Source: Cyanobium sp. FGCU52 (GTDB lineage: Bacteria; Cyanobacteriota; Cyanobacteriia; PCC-6307; Cyanobiaceae). Taken from it: a stretch of DNA of 52,820 nucleotides. Positions within the stretch are counted from its first letter, which is position 1. Each line of letters opens with the position of its first letter. The translations under genes were made by a program, and so were the position numbers. Where the stretch lies: assembly GCA_024958715.1 (NCBI GenBank), contig JANWUS010000082.1, positions 1-52,820 on the forward strand, written 5' to 3'. Of this stretch, positions 41,144 through 49,534 are shown piece after piece. The notes beneath the pieces are model-generated. The model ran no database searches and was not told where the DNA came from. It saw only the letters and a list, made by a program, of their open reading frames with translations.

Positions 41144-42264
41144 AAGGGGCGCTTCACCACCAGCGCCGGTTCGGCCCGGCCGCGGATCTCCACCGCCAGC
41201 TCCGTGCCTGGTTTGGCGGCGTCCGCCGGCACGCTGGCGAGGGCGATGCCCCGCTCCAGCGTCGGCGACCAGCCGCCGCTGGTCACCGTGCCCACGGGGA
41301 TGCCATCGCGCAGCACCGGATAGCCGTGGCGGGGGATCGCCCGCCCCTCGAGGGTCAGGCCCACCAGCCTCCGCTCCACCCCTTCGGCGCTCTGGCGCTC
41401 GAGGGCGGCGCGGCCGATGAAGTCCGCCGGCATCTCCAGGTGCACCAGCCAGCCCAGGGAGGCCTCCAGCGGCGTGGTGGTGGTGTCCATGTCGCTGCCG
41501 TAGAGGTGCATCGCCGCCTCCAGCCGCAGGCTGTCGCGGGCACCGAGGCCGCAGGGGGTCACCCCCTCGTCGAGCAGGCGCCGCCACAGGGCCTCACCCG
41601 CAGCGGCATCGAGCAGGATCTCGAAGCCGTCCTCGCCGGTGTAACCGGTGCGGGCCACGAAGGCCGCTCCGATGCCGGCCAGCGTCAGATCCCGGTGGCC
41701 GAAGCGGGGCAGTCCGCTCAGGTCCACGCCGGCGAGGGCCTCGAGCCGGGCCGGTGCCTCGGGGCCCTGCAGGGCCAGCAGAACGCCGCCGGCCTTGCGG
41801 TCGTGGATGGTGATCCCCCGGGGCTCCAGGTGCCGGCGCAGCCAGGAGGTATCGCTCTCGGCGCAGGCGGCGTTGATCACCAGCAGCACGTCGTCGCCGT
41901 TGCCATCGGTGCCGTGGCCGCGGTCGTAGACGATCAGGTCGTCGAGGATGCCGCCGTTCTCGTTCAGCAGCACCGTGTAGCAGGCTTCGCCGGGGCCGAT
42001 GCGGAACAGGTCGCTGGGCACCAGGCCCTGCAGCGCATCCTTCACCCCCTCGCCCCGCAGGGTCAGCACCCCCATGTGGGAGATGTCGAACACGCCGCAG
42101 GCACTGCGCACGGCCCGATGTTCCTGCAGCAGCCCGCCGAACTGCACCGCCATTTCCCAGCCGGCGAAAGGAACCATGCGGCCGCCGGCGGCCACGGCGG
42201 CCCCGTGCAGGGGAGTGCGCCGCAGGGGAGCGGAGGGGGCGTCAGCGGCCGGAACGGCGGCCAT
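41128..42264 (-). CDS. gcvT: Glycine cleavage system T protein (aminomethyltransferase)
   Basis: This is a 378-residue folate-binding T protein. It starts RRTPLHGAAVAAGGRMVPFA GWEMAVQFGGLLQEHRAVRS A, then GVFDISHMG. Further blocks are GYTGEDGFEILLD, GLGARDSLRLEAAMHLYG and the C-terminal barrel with GTVTSGGWSPTL. It transfers the aminomethyl carbon to tetrahydrofolate. gcvP and gcvH are not in the window. I looked for a glycine riboswitch in the upstream ~150 bases and saw none. Its end overlaps the convergent glycosyltransferase. Confidence 0.96.
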   Translation of the reverse strand: MAAVPAADAPSAPLRRTPLHGAAVAAGGRMVPFAGWEMAVQFGGLLQEHRAVRSACGVFDISHMGVLTLRGEGVKDALQGLVPSDLFRIGPGEACYTVLLNENGGILDDLIVYDRGHGTDGNGDDVLLVINAACAESDTSWLRRHLEPRGITIHDRKAGGVLLALQGPEAPARLEALAGVDLSGLPRFGHRDLTLAGIGAAFVARTGYTGEDGFEILLDAAAGEALWRRLLDEGVTPCGLGARDSLRLEAAMHLYGSDMDTTTTPLEASLGWLVHLEMPADFIGRAALERQSAEGVERRLVGLTLEGRAIPRHGYPVLRDGIPVGTVTSGGWSPTLERGIALASVPADAAKPGTELAVEIRGRAEPALVVKRPFYRRG

Positions 42265-42411
42265 CGGGGCGGCGTCGTACTGGGCGGATCCTATGGATGA
42301 CGCCTGCCTTCATGGCTGCTTCACCATGCCGAAGAAAGCCTGTGATTCGGTTTTTCCCCCACCCCGGGTCCGGGCAACTGATTAGGTTAAGCGGCCCAGG
42401 TGAATCCCAGG

Positions 42412-42660
42412 ATGGGAAACCGCCCCAGCTGCCGACGCTGCCGCCACTGCACCCCGCCGAGCGAGGGGCAGCTGGGGTGGTGTCAGCTGCGGCGCCTGCC
42501 GATCCACCCGGAGCTGGTGGCGGAGCTGTGGTGCCACCACTGGACGGCCCGGCCGCCCCGCCTGCCGGTGATGTCGCCCTCCCACGGAAGTGCTGCGGCG
42601 GCACGGTCCTCGCAGGCCGACCAGCAGCTCAGCCTGGCCTCGATGTTGCAGAGCGGCTGA
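42412..42660 (+). CDS. Small cysteine-rich protein (putative metal-binding)
   Basis: This 82-residue protein has cysteines at positions 7, 10, 13, 24 and 41 (CRRCRHC, WCQL, LWCHHW) plus paired histidines, a pattern consistent with zinc or another metal. The conserved-looking part is the first ~50 residues, and the tail is Ala/Ser-rich. I recall similar short proteins annotated only as hypothetical in picocyanobacteria, but I cannot name a family. ATG 42412 or GTG 42400 could start it. It is divergent from gcvT (gap ~147 bases with no other feature seen). Confidence 0.6.
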   Translation: MGNRPSCRRCRHCTPPSEGQLGWCQLRRLPIHPELVAELWCHHWTARPPRLPVMSPSHGSAAAARSSQADQQLSLASMLQSG

Positions 42661-42742
42661 TCCGGCCCAAATCTGTGTCCCCCGTTACGCGATGGAGTCA
42701 GCGGGGCGCTCTAATGGATCCTCAGCAGGCCCCATTCAACCT

Positions 42743-42750
42743 GGAGGTGA
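42743..42750 (+). promoter_or_regulatory. Strong ribosome binding site deciding a TTG start
   Basis: GGAGGTGA is a full anti-Shine-Dalgarno match ending 7 bases before the TTG at 42758. It is the main reason for choosing that start for the cyclic-nucleotide-binding-domain protein. Confidence 0.6.
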
Positions 42751-42757
42751 CCGGACC

Positions 42758-43162
42758 TTGGTCGCAACCCCCCTTTCCCCCTCCCTGGCCCCGATCGAGC
42801 TGATCGCCGCCCAGGGTGATGCCGACATCTTCACGCTCCCCACCGGCGCCCATGTCTTCCGACGGGGAGCCCGGGCCTCGGCCATCTATGCCCTCCGACG
42901 CGGGCTGGTGGAAATGGTGGGCGACAACGGCGTCCGCACCTCCTACCAACCCGGTGAACTGTTCAGCTACGGCGACATCGCCTGGCGGGAAGGGGTTCAC
43001 CGCAGCGATGCCCTGGCCCGCACGCCTGTGGAGGTGATCCGGCTGGATCGCCTGCGCTTCCTCAACCTGCTGCACAACCACCCCACCCTGGCGGTGCTGC
43101 TGATCGGCCAGCAGCACGATCGCCTGCGGGAGCAGCGCTCCAGCGGCAGCCGCTGCTACTGA
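42758..43162 (+). CDS. Solitary cyclic-nucleotide-binding-domain protein
   Basis: Most of this 134-residue protein is one cNMP-binding beta-barrel: FTLPTGAHVFRRGARASAIY ALRRGLVEMVGDNG, YQPGELFSYGDIAW and the end helix RLDRLRFLNLLHNHP. The Crp/Fnr helix-turn-helix domain is missing; the protein ends 15-20 residues after the C-helix. The canonical phosphate-binding RxS/T is not clear, so ligand binding is uncertain. No suitable ATG exists. A TTG at 42758-42760 is preceded by GGAGGTGA (42743-42750), a full match to the anti-Shine-Dalgarno sequence, and is taken as the start. Upstream open frame is not protein-like. Confidence 0.7.
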   Translation: MVATPLSPSLAPIELIAAQGDADIFTLPTGAHVFRRGARASAIYALRRGLVEMVGDNGVRTSYQPGELFSYGDIAWREGVHRSDALARTPVEVIRLDRLRFLNLLHNHPTLAVLLIGQQHDRLREQRSSGSRCY

Positions 43163-43196
43163 GGCCCCTGCGCCAAGGCCCCTCGGCAGAGGCCCT

Positions 43197-44060
43197 TCAG
43201 CCTTCGCCGCCGAGCAGCAGCAGCAGGCTGCGCACCACCTTGGCCGCCAGCACGGCGCTGACGCCGCTGGGGTCGAGGTGGGGCGCCAGTTCCACCACGT
43301 CGGCCCCCACCAGCCGGTGGTGGCGCAGTTCCTCCACCAGCACGGCGAAGTCCCCCCAGTGGAAGCCCCCCGGTTCCGGCGTGCCGGTGCCGGGCATCAC
43401 GGCGGGATCGAACCAGTCGAGATCCACGGTGAGATAGAGCGGGCGGCCCCGGTGCGGCAGCAGGGCCGCCGCCATCCGGCCGATGGCCACCAGACGATCC
43501 CCCTGCCGCAGCTCCTGGAACTCCTCGCGGGTGCCGCTGCGGATCGCGATCTGCAGCAACTCGCCCCCCGCCGGCAGCACCTCCAGGCAGCGGCGCATGG
43601 CGCAGGCGTGGCTGTGGCGCGTGCCCAGCCACTCCTGGCGCAGATCGGCGTGGGCGTCGAGCTGCACCAGCAGCAGGTTGGGATGGCGGGCCGCCACGGC
43701 GGCCACGGCGCCGCTGCTGATCGAATGCTCGCCGCCGAGCATCAGCGGCACCAGATCCAGGTTGAGCACGGCTTCGGTGGCCTGCCGCACCGCCGCCACC
43801 ACCGGCTCCGGGGCCCCGAAGGGGATCGCCACCGCTCCGAGGTCGGCGAAGGCCAGATCCTCCAGATCCCGGTCCAGCTGGGGGCAGTAGGTCTCCAGGC
43901 AGGAGCTCACCTCCCGGATCGCCCCCGGCCCGAAGCGGGTTCCGGGGCGGAAGGAGGTGGTGCCGTCGTAGGGGACGCCGAACAGGCCCACGCGGCAGCC
44001 GGTGGGATCGCGGCGGGCGGCCATGTAGACCGCGCCCTCGGTGTCGAACAGCTCGCTCAT
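43197..44060 (-). CDS. speB: Agmatinase/ureohydrolase
   Basis: This 287-residue manganese enzyme of the arginase family has metal ligands in LGGEHSIS (His), QLDAHADLR (D-x-H-x-D) and TVDLDWFDPAVMPGTGTPEP GG (D-x-D plus the family loop). It probably hydrolyses agmatine to putrescine and urea, feeding spermidine synthase next to it and, through urea, the urease in this same window. The start is ATG 44058-44060, 4 bases after the speE stop. Agmatinase rather than arginase is inferred from the pairing with speE. Confidence 0.92.
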   Translation of the reverse strand: MSELFDTEGAVYMAARRDPTGCRVGLFGVPYDGTTSFRPGTRFGPGAIREVSSCLETYCPQLDRDLEDLAFADLGAVAIPFGAPEPVVAAVRQATEAVLNLDLVPLMLGGEHSISSGAVAAVAARHPNLLLVQLDAHADLRQEWLGTRHSHACAMRRCLEVLPAGGELLQIAIRSGTREEFQELRQGDRLVAIGRMAAALLPHRGRPLYLTVDLDWFDPAVMPGTGTPEPGGFHWGDFAVLVEELRHHRLVGADVVELAPHLDPSGVSAVLAAKVVRSLLLLLGGEG

Positions 44061-44064
44061 CGCT

Positions 44065-44943
44065 TCAGGCTCTCGCCAGGGCTCGCTCGACGAAGGCTGG
44101 CACCGCCTCGAACGCCCCCTGCTGCCAGCGGGGCGACCAGATCTCGCAGCCATCGGCCACCGCCGCCGCACGCTCCGACTGCGGCAGGCGGTAACGCGGG
44201 CCGTCGACGGCGGCGAAGGTCCAGCTCCACCAGCCGCTCGGATACATCGGCACCCAGCCGTACATCGGATCGGCGTTGCCGAACACCTCCCGCAGCAGCT
44301 TCACGGTGTCGACGTGCACCTGGCGGAAGGCCTCGGGCGATTCGCTCTGGGTGGCGAAGACGCCGCCGGGGCGCAGGATGCGGCGGCAGTGGGCGAAGAA
44401 GGCCCGGTTGAACAGGCCCTCCGCCGGGCCGGCAGGATCGGAGCCGTCGACGATCACCACGTCGTAACTGGCGTCAGCGGCGTTCGCGGCCCAGGCGATG
44501 CCGTCGCCCACGGTGAGGTGGAAGCGGGGATCGCTCCAGGCGCCGCCGCCGATGCTGGGCAGGTGCTGCCGGCTCCACTCCACCACCAGAGCGTCGATCT
44601 CCACCATGTCGAGGTGCTGCACGCCTGGGTGGCGCAGGCACTCGCGGGCGGTGCCGCCGTCACCGCCGCCGATCACCAGCACCCTCTCGATCCGCTCGGC
44701 GCCGCAAAGGGCCGGATGCACGATCGCCTCGTGGTAGTGACGCTCCTGGCGCTCGGCCGTCATCCAGCAGCCGTCGAGCAGCAGGCCCTTGCCGTAGCGC
44801 TCGCTCTCGATGATCGTGACCCGCTGGAACGCCGACTGCTGCTCGGCGATCACCCGGCCGGCGAGGCCGTAGCGCACGCCGTCGAAGGCTTCGTCCACCC
44901 AGCCGGGGGTGGGGGCGGGGTCGCTGGCGGCGGTGTCGCTCAC
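44065..44943 (-). CDS. speE: Spermidine synthase (polyamine aminopropyltransferase)
   Basis: This 292-residue aminopropyltransferase has [23 protein letters not shown] near the start, the SAM-type loop [35 protein letters not shown] and the [22 protein letters not shown] catalytic Asp region. It adds an aminopropyl group from decarboxylated SAM to putrescine. The GTG start at 44941-44943 (VSDTAASDP) is chosen since upstream codons are unlike the family and overlap the carbonic anhydrase promoter region. It forms a two-gene unit with speB. Confidence 0.95.
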   Translation of the reverse strand: MSDTAASDPAPTPGWVDEAFDGVRYGLAGRVIAEQQSAFQRVTIIESERYGKGLLLDGCWMTAERQERHYHEAIVHPALCGAERIERVLVIGGGDGGTARECLRHPGVQHLDMVEIDALVVEWSRQHLPSIGGGAWSDPRFHLTVGDGIAWAANAADASYDVVIVDGSDPAGPAEGLFNRAFFAHCRRILRPGGVFATQSESPEAFRQVHVDTVKLLREVFGNADPMYGWVPMYPSGWWSWTFAAVDGPRYRLPQSERAAAVADGCEIWSPRWQQGAFEAVPAFVERALARA

Positions 44944-45062
44944 GGGCGGGGATGTGGCTCCCTCCAGCCAAGCGCATCGCCGCCCCATCTCCGCGTCGCC
45001 GTCCTGACGCGGCCAGGCAGCGCCGCTAGATCTGCGACAACTGCTCCCTCGTGGCTGCTGCC

Positions 45063-45830
45063 ATGGACTGGTCCCGTCGAGGTCTGCTGCGGGCCGCGGC
45101 CGTGCTTGTGGGCGGAGCCGCCGTGGAGCGATTCGCGGCACCGGCGGAGGCGGCCGGGGTGGGCGAAGGGCCGCCGGCGCCGCCGACCCTCAGGCCGCTG
45201 GCGGAGCGGCTGCAGGTGTGCCAGCCGCCCGGCGACCCCCTCGAGGAGCTGCTGCGCCGCAACCGGGCCTTCGCCGCCGTGTGGCAGGAGGCTGAGCGCG
45301 CCGGCGATCCCGTGGAGCGGGCCCGGCTGCTGCACGACGCCTGGCCCCTGCACTGCCAGGTGCGTCCCGATGCCCTGGCGCAGGGGCAGAAGCCCTGGGC
45401 GGCGCTGCTGTGCTGCGCCGACTCCCGCGTGGCGCCGGAGTGGATCTTCGCCTCGGGCTCGGGCGAGCTGTTCGAGGTGCGCGCCGCCGGCAACACCGCC
45501 TTCGACGCCGGCATCGCCTCGCTGGAGTACGCGGTGGCCGAACTGGCGGTTCCCCTGATCCTGGTGATGGGCCACAGCGGCTGCGGCGCCGTGGGTGCCG
45601 CCCTGGCCAACCAACCGCTCACGCCGCTGCTGGAGGAGCTGGTGACGCCGATCCGGGCTGTGCTGAACCCCGGCGACGATCTCAGCCGGGCGATCCGGGC
45701 GAATGCGGCCGCCAGCGCCGCCGCCCTGCCGGCCCGCAGCGCCCTGCTGCAGCAGGCGGTGGCGGAGCGGCGCCTGCGGATCGTGGCCTCGGTGTTCGAC
45801 ATCGGCAGCGGCCGGGTGAGCGTGCTCTGA
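45063..45830 (+). CDS. Tat-exported beta-class carbonic anhydrase
   Basis: The 255-residue protein starts [20 protein letters not shown], a twin-arginine signal with the hydrophobic stretch after SRRGLL and an AxA-like site near PAEAAG. Its mature part is a beta carbonic anhydrase: zinc Cys and the Asp-Arg dyad in [13 protein letters not shown], and the second ligands His and Cys in [30 protein letters not shown] completes the fold. It should interconvert CO2 and bicarbonate in the periplasm, like the EcaB type known from Synechocystis. GTG 45051 is an alternative start. It is followed by arfB after 19 bases. Confidence 0.9.
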   Translation: MDWSRRGLLRAAAVLVGGAAVERFAAPAEAAGVGEGPPAPPTLRPLAERLQVCQPPGDPLEELLRRNRAFAAVWQEAERAGDPVERARLLHDAWPLHCQVRPDALAQGQKPWAALLCCADSRVAPEWIFASGSGELFEVRAAGNTAFDAGIASLEYAVAELAVPLILVMGHSGCGAVGAALANQPLTPLLEELVTPIRAVLNPGDDLSRAIRANAAASAAALPARSALLQQAVAERRLRIVASVFDIGSGRVSVL

Positions 45831-45849
45831 GAGAGGGCAAGCTGGGGCG

Positions 45850-46296
45850 ATGGTGGCCCCGCAGCCCGATCTGCCCCTCGGCCGGGGCCTGACGATCCCG
45901 TCGGCCGAACTGACCTGGCGCTTCTCGCGCGCCTCCGGCCCGGGGGGCCAGAACGTGAACACCACCGATTCGCGGGTGACGCTGCTGTTCCCGCTCGCCA
46001 GCACCAGCGCCCTGCCGCCGGCGCTGCGGGAGCGGGCCCTGCGGCGGCTCGGCTCCCGCCTGGTGGAGGGCACCCTGGCGATCACGGCCCAGGAGCACCG
46101 CTCCCAGTGGCGCAACCGCCAGGCAGCCCAGGAGCGCCTGGTGAGCCTGCTGGAGGAGGCGATCAGGCCGCCGGCACCCCCCCGGCGCCGCACCCGACCC
46201 ACCAGGGGTTCGGTGGAGCGGCGCCTGGCGGCGAAGAAGCAGCGCAGCGCTGTGAAGGGGCAGCGGCGCGCCCGCCCCTCCCTCCCCGACGACTGA
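45850..46296 (+). CDS. arfB: Alternative ribosome-rescue peptide release factor ArfB
   Basis: This 148-residue protein has the release-factor catalytic loop SGPGGQNVNTTDSRV (GGQ) but no codon-recognition domain. A C-terminal Arg/Lys-rich tail (RRRTRPTRGSVERRLAAKKQ) follows, as in ArfB/YaeJ, where it inserts into the mRNA channel of stalled ribosomes. It hydrolyses peptidyl-tRNA on non-stop complexes. The gene is 37 bases from the convergent mazG. Confidence 0.92.
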   Translation: MVAPQPDLPLGRGLTIPSAELTWRFSRASGPGGQNVNTTDSRVTLLFPLASTSALPPALRERALRRLGSRLVEGTLAITAQEHRSQWRNRQAAQERLVSLLEEAIRPPAPPRRRTRPTRGSVERRLAAKKQRSAVKGQRRARPSLPDD

Positions 46297-46332
46297 CGCC
46301 GGTTCCCGCGTGCGGCGCCGGCCCCGCGGCCG

Positions 46333-47262
46333 TCAGGGCTCCTGGCTGTCTGGCGTGCCCGCAGCCTCGGCGCGGATGCGGGCCTTGGCCTCCTGCCAAT
46401 GGCCTTCCAGTTCCCGGATCGAGCGCCCCGCCAGGTCGCCCCCCAGGGCCGCCTCCACCCGGGAGAAGCGCTGCAGGAAGCGGCGATTGGTGCCGGCGAG
46501 TCCCTCCTCGGGATCGAGGCCGCACCAGCGGGCCACGTTCACCAGGGTGAACAGCACATCCCCCAGCTCCTCCTGGGCGTGGGCCCGGTTGCCGGAGGCC
46601 ACGGCCTCCTTGAGCTCATCGAGCTCCTCGTGCACCTTGGCCCACACGCCTTCGATGGCGTCCCATTCGAAGCCGGCGGCCGCGGCCTTGCGCGAGATCA
46701 GCATCGCCCCGGCCAGGGCGGGCTGGCCGCGCACCTTCCTCGCCAGCCGTTCGCTGAGGGGGCTGGCAGAAGCGGGCTCGCTGTCTGGGGCGGTGCCCGC
46801 CGCGGCCTTCTCCCGGGCCTTGATCGCCTCCCAGCTCCGGCGCACGGCCGCACTGTCACCGCCCCGGCCGCGCCCGTCAGCGTCGGCGTCCTCGCCGAAC
46901 ACGTGCGGATGGCGGCGCACCAGCTTCTCCGTGAGCCCGCGGGCCACCGTCTCCAGATCGAAGCGGCGCTCCTCGGCGGCGATGCGGGCGTGCAGCAGCA
47001 CCTGCAGCAGCAGGTCGCCCAGCTCCTCGGCCAGGTGCTGATCGTCGCCGCGGCGGATGGCATCGGCCACCTCGTGGGCCTCCTCCAGCACGTAGGGGAT
47101 CAGGGAGGCGTGGGTCTGCTCCAGATCCCAGGCGCAGCCTTCCTGGGGATCGCGCAGGCGATCCACCACCGCGATCAGCTCCTCGAGGGCGGCGAGAGGG
47201 GAGGGAGCGTCGAGAGGGGCGGCGCCGGGGCTGCCGGCGCTGGTGGGGGGAGATGCATCCAT
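46333..47262 (-). CDS. mazG: Nucleoside triphosphate pyrophosphohydrolase MazG
   Basis: This 309-residue protein has tandem MazG domains. The first contains CAWDLEQTHASLIPYVLEEA HE and EELGDLLLQVLLHA (the EExxE...D metal motif). The second has FEWDAIEGVWAKVHEELDEL KEA and EELGDVLFTLVNVARW. A ~50-residue charged linker separates them, longer than usual. It hydrolyses NTPs to NMPs and PPi, and in other bacteria limits ppGpp responses and mutagenic nucleotides. It lies 66 bases downstream of the DUF2227-like gene on the same strand. Confidence 0.94.
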   Translation of the reverse strand: MDASPPTSAGSPGAAPLDAPSPLAALEELIAVVDRLRDPQEGCAWDLEQTHASLIPYVLEEAHEVADAIRRGDDQHLAEELGDLLLQVLLHARIAAEERRFDLETVARGLTEKLVRRHPHVFGEDADADGRGRGGDSAAVRRSWEAIKAREKAAAGTAPDSEPASASPLSERLARKVRGQPALAGAMLISRKAAAAGFEWDAIEGVWAKVHEELDELKEAVASGNRAHAQEELGDVLFTLVNVARWCGLDPEEGLAGTNRRFLQRFSRVEAALGGDLAGRSIRELEGHWQEAKARIRAEAAGTPDSQEP

Positions 47263-47328
47263 CGAGACCTTGCAGACCCTCCGTCTGGGTGCCGGTAGTT
47301 TGCGACCTGATCGCCGGCCAGCCGGGAA

Positions 47329-47859
47329 TCAGCGGCGCCGCCTGGGCTTCCGAGGCCGCCAGCGCCGGCTCACCGCCCGCAGCAGCCGCGGTGGCCGAGG
47401 CACGGGGTCGCCGTCCTGCAGCAGGTGCAGCCAGGCGCTGGCCTCCAGCCCCACCAGCCCGGCGGCCAGCAGGGGCCGCTGCCGCTGCCAGAGGTCGACC
47501 AGGCCGTCGGCCAGCCGTTGGGGCGGCGGTGCACCGAACGGCGTCAGCAGCAGGCTGGTGGCGGCGAGCAGGCCCGCCAGCCAGGCCAGCCGGACTGCCG
47601 TGCCCAGCAGGGGGCTGTGGGAGAGGAGCGACCGGTGGCGCAGCCAGCGGCGGTAGGGCCACCAGAGGATCGCCAGGGGCCCCCAGCGGGCGGTGACCCG
47701 CGAGGGGGTGTCCAGGTCGGGGGAGAGCCACAGCCCCCCCACGAGGAAGGCGGCGCCGGCGGCGGCCACGCCCGGCGGGCCCAGGGCCGGCGCCCACAGC
47801 AGCCCGAAGGGCAGGGCCAGCACGACGGTGGCGCGGTCGTGGGCGCGGCCGCTGGCCAT
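47329..47859 (-). CDS. DUF2227-like membrane protein
   Basis: From ATG 47857-47859 the 176-residue protein begins MASGRAHDRATVV, close to the SGRTHD start of DUF2227 (YdjM-like metal-binding membrane) proteins. WLSPDLDTPSRVTARWGPL, WWPYRRWLRHRS and SHSPLLGTAVRLAW are matching blocks with candidate metal ligands His, Asp and His. Three or four hydrophobic segments are visible and the C-terminus is basic (RRWRPRKPRRRR). Its biochemical function is unknown. It is co-directional with mazG. Confidence 0.75.
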   Translation of the reverse strand: MASGRAHDRATVVLALPFGLLWAPALGPPGVAAAGAAFLVGGLWLSPDLDTPSRVTARWGPLAILWWPYRRWLRHRSLLSHSPLLGTAVRLAWLAGLLAATSLLLTPFGAPPPQRLADGLVDLWQRQRPLLAAGLVGLEASAWLHLLQDGDPVPRPPRLLRAVSRRWRPRKPRRRR

Positions 47860-47948
47860 CAGGCGTTGCGCTTCTGCAGGCGCCCGATGGTCCCGCGGGC
47901 CCCCGATCCCGTCCAGTCCGGGTCCGACCCACGGCACAATGGGCCTGC

Positions 47949-48020
<72 letters not shown>

Positions 48021-48481
48021 TTTCTTAGATCCAAGTTGCAGCCCGGCTTTTAGCCCAAGTTGTTTTTCCGTTTCATGGGTCCGCTGGCCGCGATGGGCGC
48101 AGAATTGGGCGCATTTTTGCCCCGGCCGCCCCACGCTCACTTCGCTGCGACCTGGCGGCGCCACTGGCTGCAGGCGAATGAAGGGGCTAGGGCTTAGGGC
48201 TTGACCGCCCCAGCAGAGGCCGCCGTTGGGCTTGCCCTTTGCGAGCACCTAGGCGAGGGCGGGCCCATATGCGGCGAGGGCCACCAGCAGGACGGGAATC
48301 TGGCCAAGGGGTGCCTTCACAAAATGAGGAACTGCAACTAGGAAGGCTTGCAAGCGCATGCAACCTTGTATTGCCCAGTGGTCGCAACCACTACGGCAGG
48401 GGGTGCTTGCGGCACAGTCCAGTGCCTTAAGGTTGCCTGAAGTTCCCTTTTTGACCCCACAACGGCCCTACCGTTCCATCC
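48021..48481. other. Gene-free stretch between tRNA-Val and hicB
   Basis: No supported gene is seen in these ~460 bases. They contain the repeat CCAAGTTG (twice in 48031-48061), a 40-codon plus-strand ORF from an ATG at 48075 (MGPLAAMGAELGAFLP...) of unknown meaning, a direct repeat AGGGCTT near 48190-48202, and a perfect hairpin AGTGGT-CGCA-ACCACT at 48377-48392. This hairpin could be an operator upstream of hicBA. Confidence 0.4.
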
Positions 48482-48805
48482 ATGGCCACCAATCTCCCCA
48501 AGTACCTCCACTTCGTCGCCCGTCACGTCGACGGTCAGTGGGTTGTGGCGTGCCTGGACTTCGACCTGGCGGCCCAGGATGAGACGTTTGAGGCTGCCGA
48601 GCGTCGGCTGTTTGACCAGGTAGCCAGCTACGTGGAAGAAGCGATCACCTTGGACGGCGGGGTCCACGCAGAGCAGTTGCTGAGCCGCCGGGCTCCACTA
48701 GGGGATTGGATACTGTTCCACTTGGGCATGCTCCTTCAAAACCTCCACGCAGCCGGAGGCCTCCTGCGCGGTTATCAGGGGCCTTCCCCGTACCAGACCG
48801 CATAG
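48482..48805 (+). CDS. hicB: HicB-like antitoxin
   Basis: This 107-residue protein has the HicB partial RNase H-like fold start: LHFVARHVDGQWVVACLDF DL, followed by DETFEAAERRLFDQVASYVE EA. It lacks an obvious C-terminal ribbon-helix-helix or HTH. Antitoxins of this family bind and neutralise HicA and usually autorepress. The assignment rests mainly on the downstream hicA, 7 bases away, as in TA operons. Codon use and lower GC differ from the core genes to the left. Confidence 0.75.
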   Translation: MATNLPKYLHFVARHVDGQWVVACLDFDLAAQDETFEAAERRLFDQVASYVEEAITLDGGVHAEQLLSRRAPLGDWILFHLGMLLQNLHAAGGLLRGYQGPSPYQTA

Positions 48806-48812
48806 GAGCCTT

Positions 48813-49052
48813 GTGGGGCGCAAGTACCGGCCCCTCACCTGTAAGGAGGTGAAAAGGATTCTCCGCGCCCTTGGCTTTGAGTTTTGCCGCCAGAAAGGCT
48901 CCCACGAGCACTGGAAGGCTGAAGTAGATGGGAAGATGCGGCTCGTGACGGTGGACTGCCCCAAGCAGCCCTTTACCTCTCCCTTGCTGGATTCGATGGT
49001 GCGCCAGTCCGGCTACCCCATCAAGAGGTGGTACCAGCAGTTGGGCGAGTAG
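48813..49052 (+). CDS. hicA: HicA-family mRNA interferase toxin
   Basis: This 79-residue dsRBD-fold protein matches HicA: LTCKEVKRILRALGFEF, the catalytic histidine motif QKGSHEHWK (G-S-H), and a C-terminal DSMVRQSGYPIKRWYQQ helix. HicA cleaves mRNA and tmRNA in a ribosome-independent way. The start is GTG at 48813, immediately after hicB. Such modules are common on mobile DNA and can stabilise it. Confidence 0.85.
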   Translation: MGRKYRPLTCKEVKRILRALGFEFCRQKGSHEHWKAEVDGKMRLVTVDCPKQPFTSPLLDSMVRQSGYPIKRWYQQLGE

Positions 49053-49055
49053 GGC

Positions 49056-49413
49056 TCAGGTGACCTGTCCAGGAAGGCAGCAGGTACGCACGGCCGGCAG
49101 TGCCAGTTGCACAGGCTTGGCGATCTCGGCCATCGCCATCAGGGCCCGCAGCGCTGTGGCCAGATCACCACGGCGACGGGCTTGCTGCACCTCAGAAAAG
49201 CCGCCGCGCCAGGTCAACCAGCTGCTCATCCAGCAGGTCCGTAGCTGCAAGGCCACGTTCGACCGCTATGGCGGCGAGGTGCTCTGGCCAGTGGTGGGGA
49301 TTGACAAGCCGCGCCATGTCATGCATTCTTCGTTCACTGATATCCGACAGGCCCAAAGCGTGATGCCAAGGCTGTCTGGGTTGAGGTCCACGGTTGAGTG
49401 CGATGCCACGCCG
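49056..49413 (-). pseudogene. Frameshifted minus-strand gene of the accessory block
   Basis: From 49413 the minus frame reads protein-like sequence (PWHHALGLSDISERRMHD then LVNPHHWPEHLAAIAVERGL) for 73 residues to a stop at 49192-49194. The next frame (+1) then continues EVQQARRRGDLATALRALMA MAEIAKPVQL to a stop at 49056. Read as one chain it makes a helical ~115-residue protein. The switch point CTT-TTC-TGA is one base from continuity. No start codon is clear at the upstream end. I do not recognise it. A small phage or plasmid DNA-binding protein is a guess. A programmed frameshift is possible but less likely than mutation. The interval 49414-49534 shows nothing else. Confidence 0.45.
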
Positions 49414-49534
49414 TCAGGTCTTCTGAGAATCCGCCCTGAGTGATTCAGCGCTGATTGAGGGAGCTTGTCACTTCAGGAGTGATTCCTGGCGTGAGGTCTG
49501 ATTTTCGATTCAATCAATTTCAGCCTCATCAACA

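Noticed and set aside
42265-42411. A glycine riboswitch upstream of gcvT
   Set aside because: I looked for the paired GGAGAG-type aptamer elements on the minus strand and saw none.
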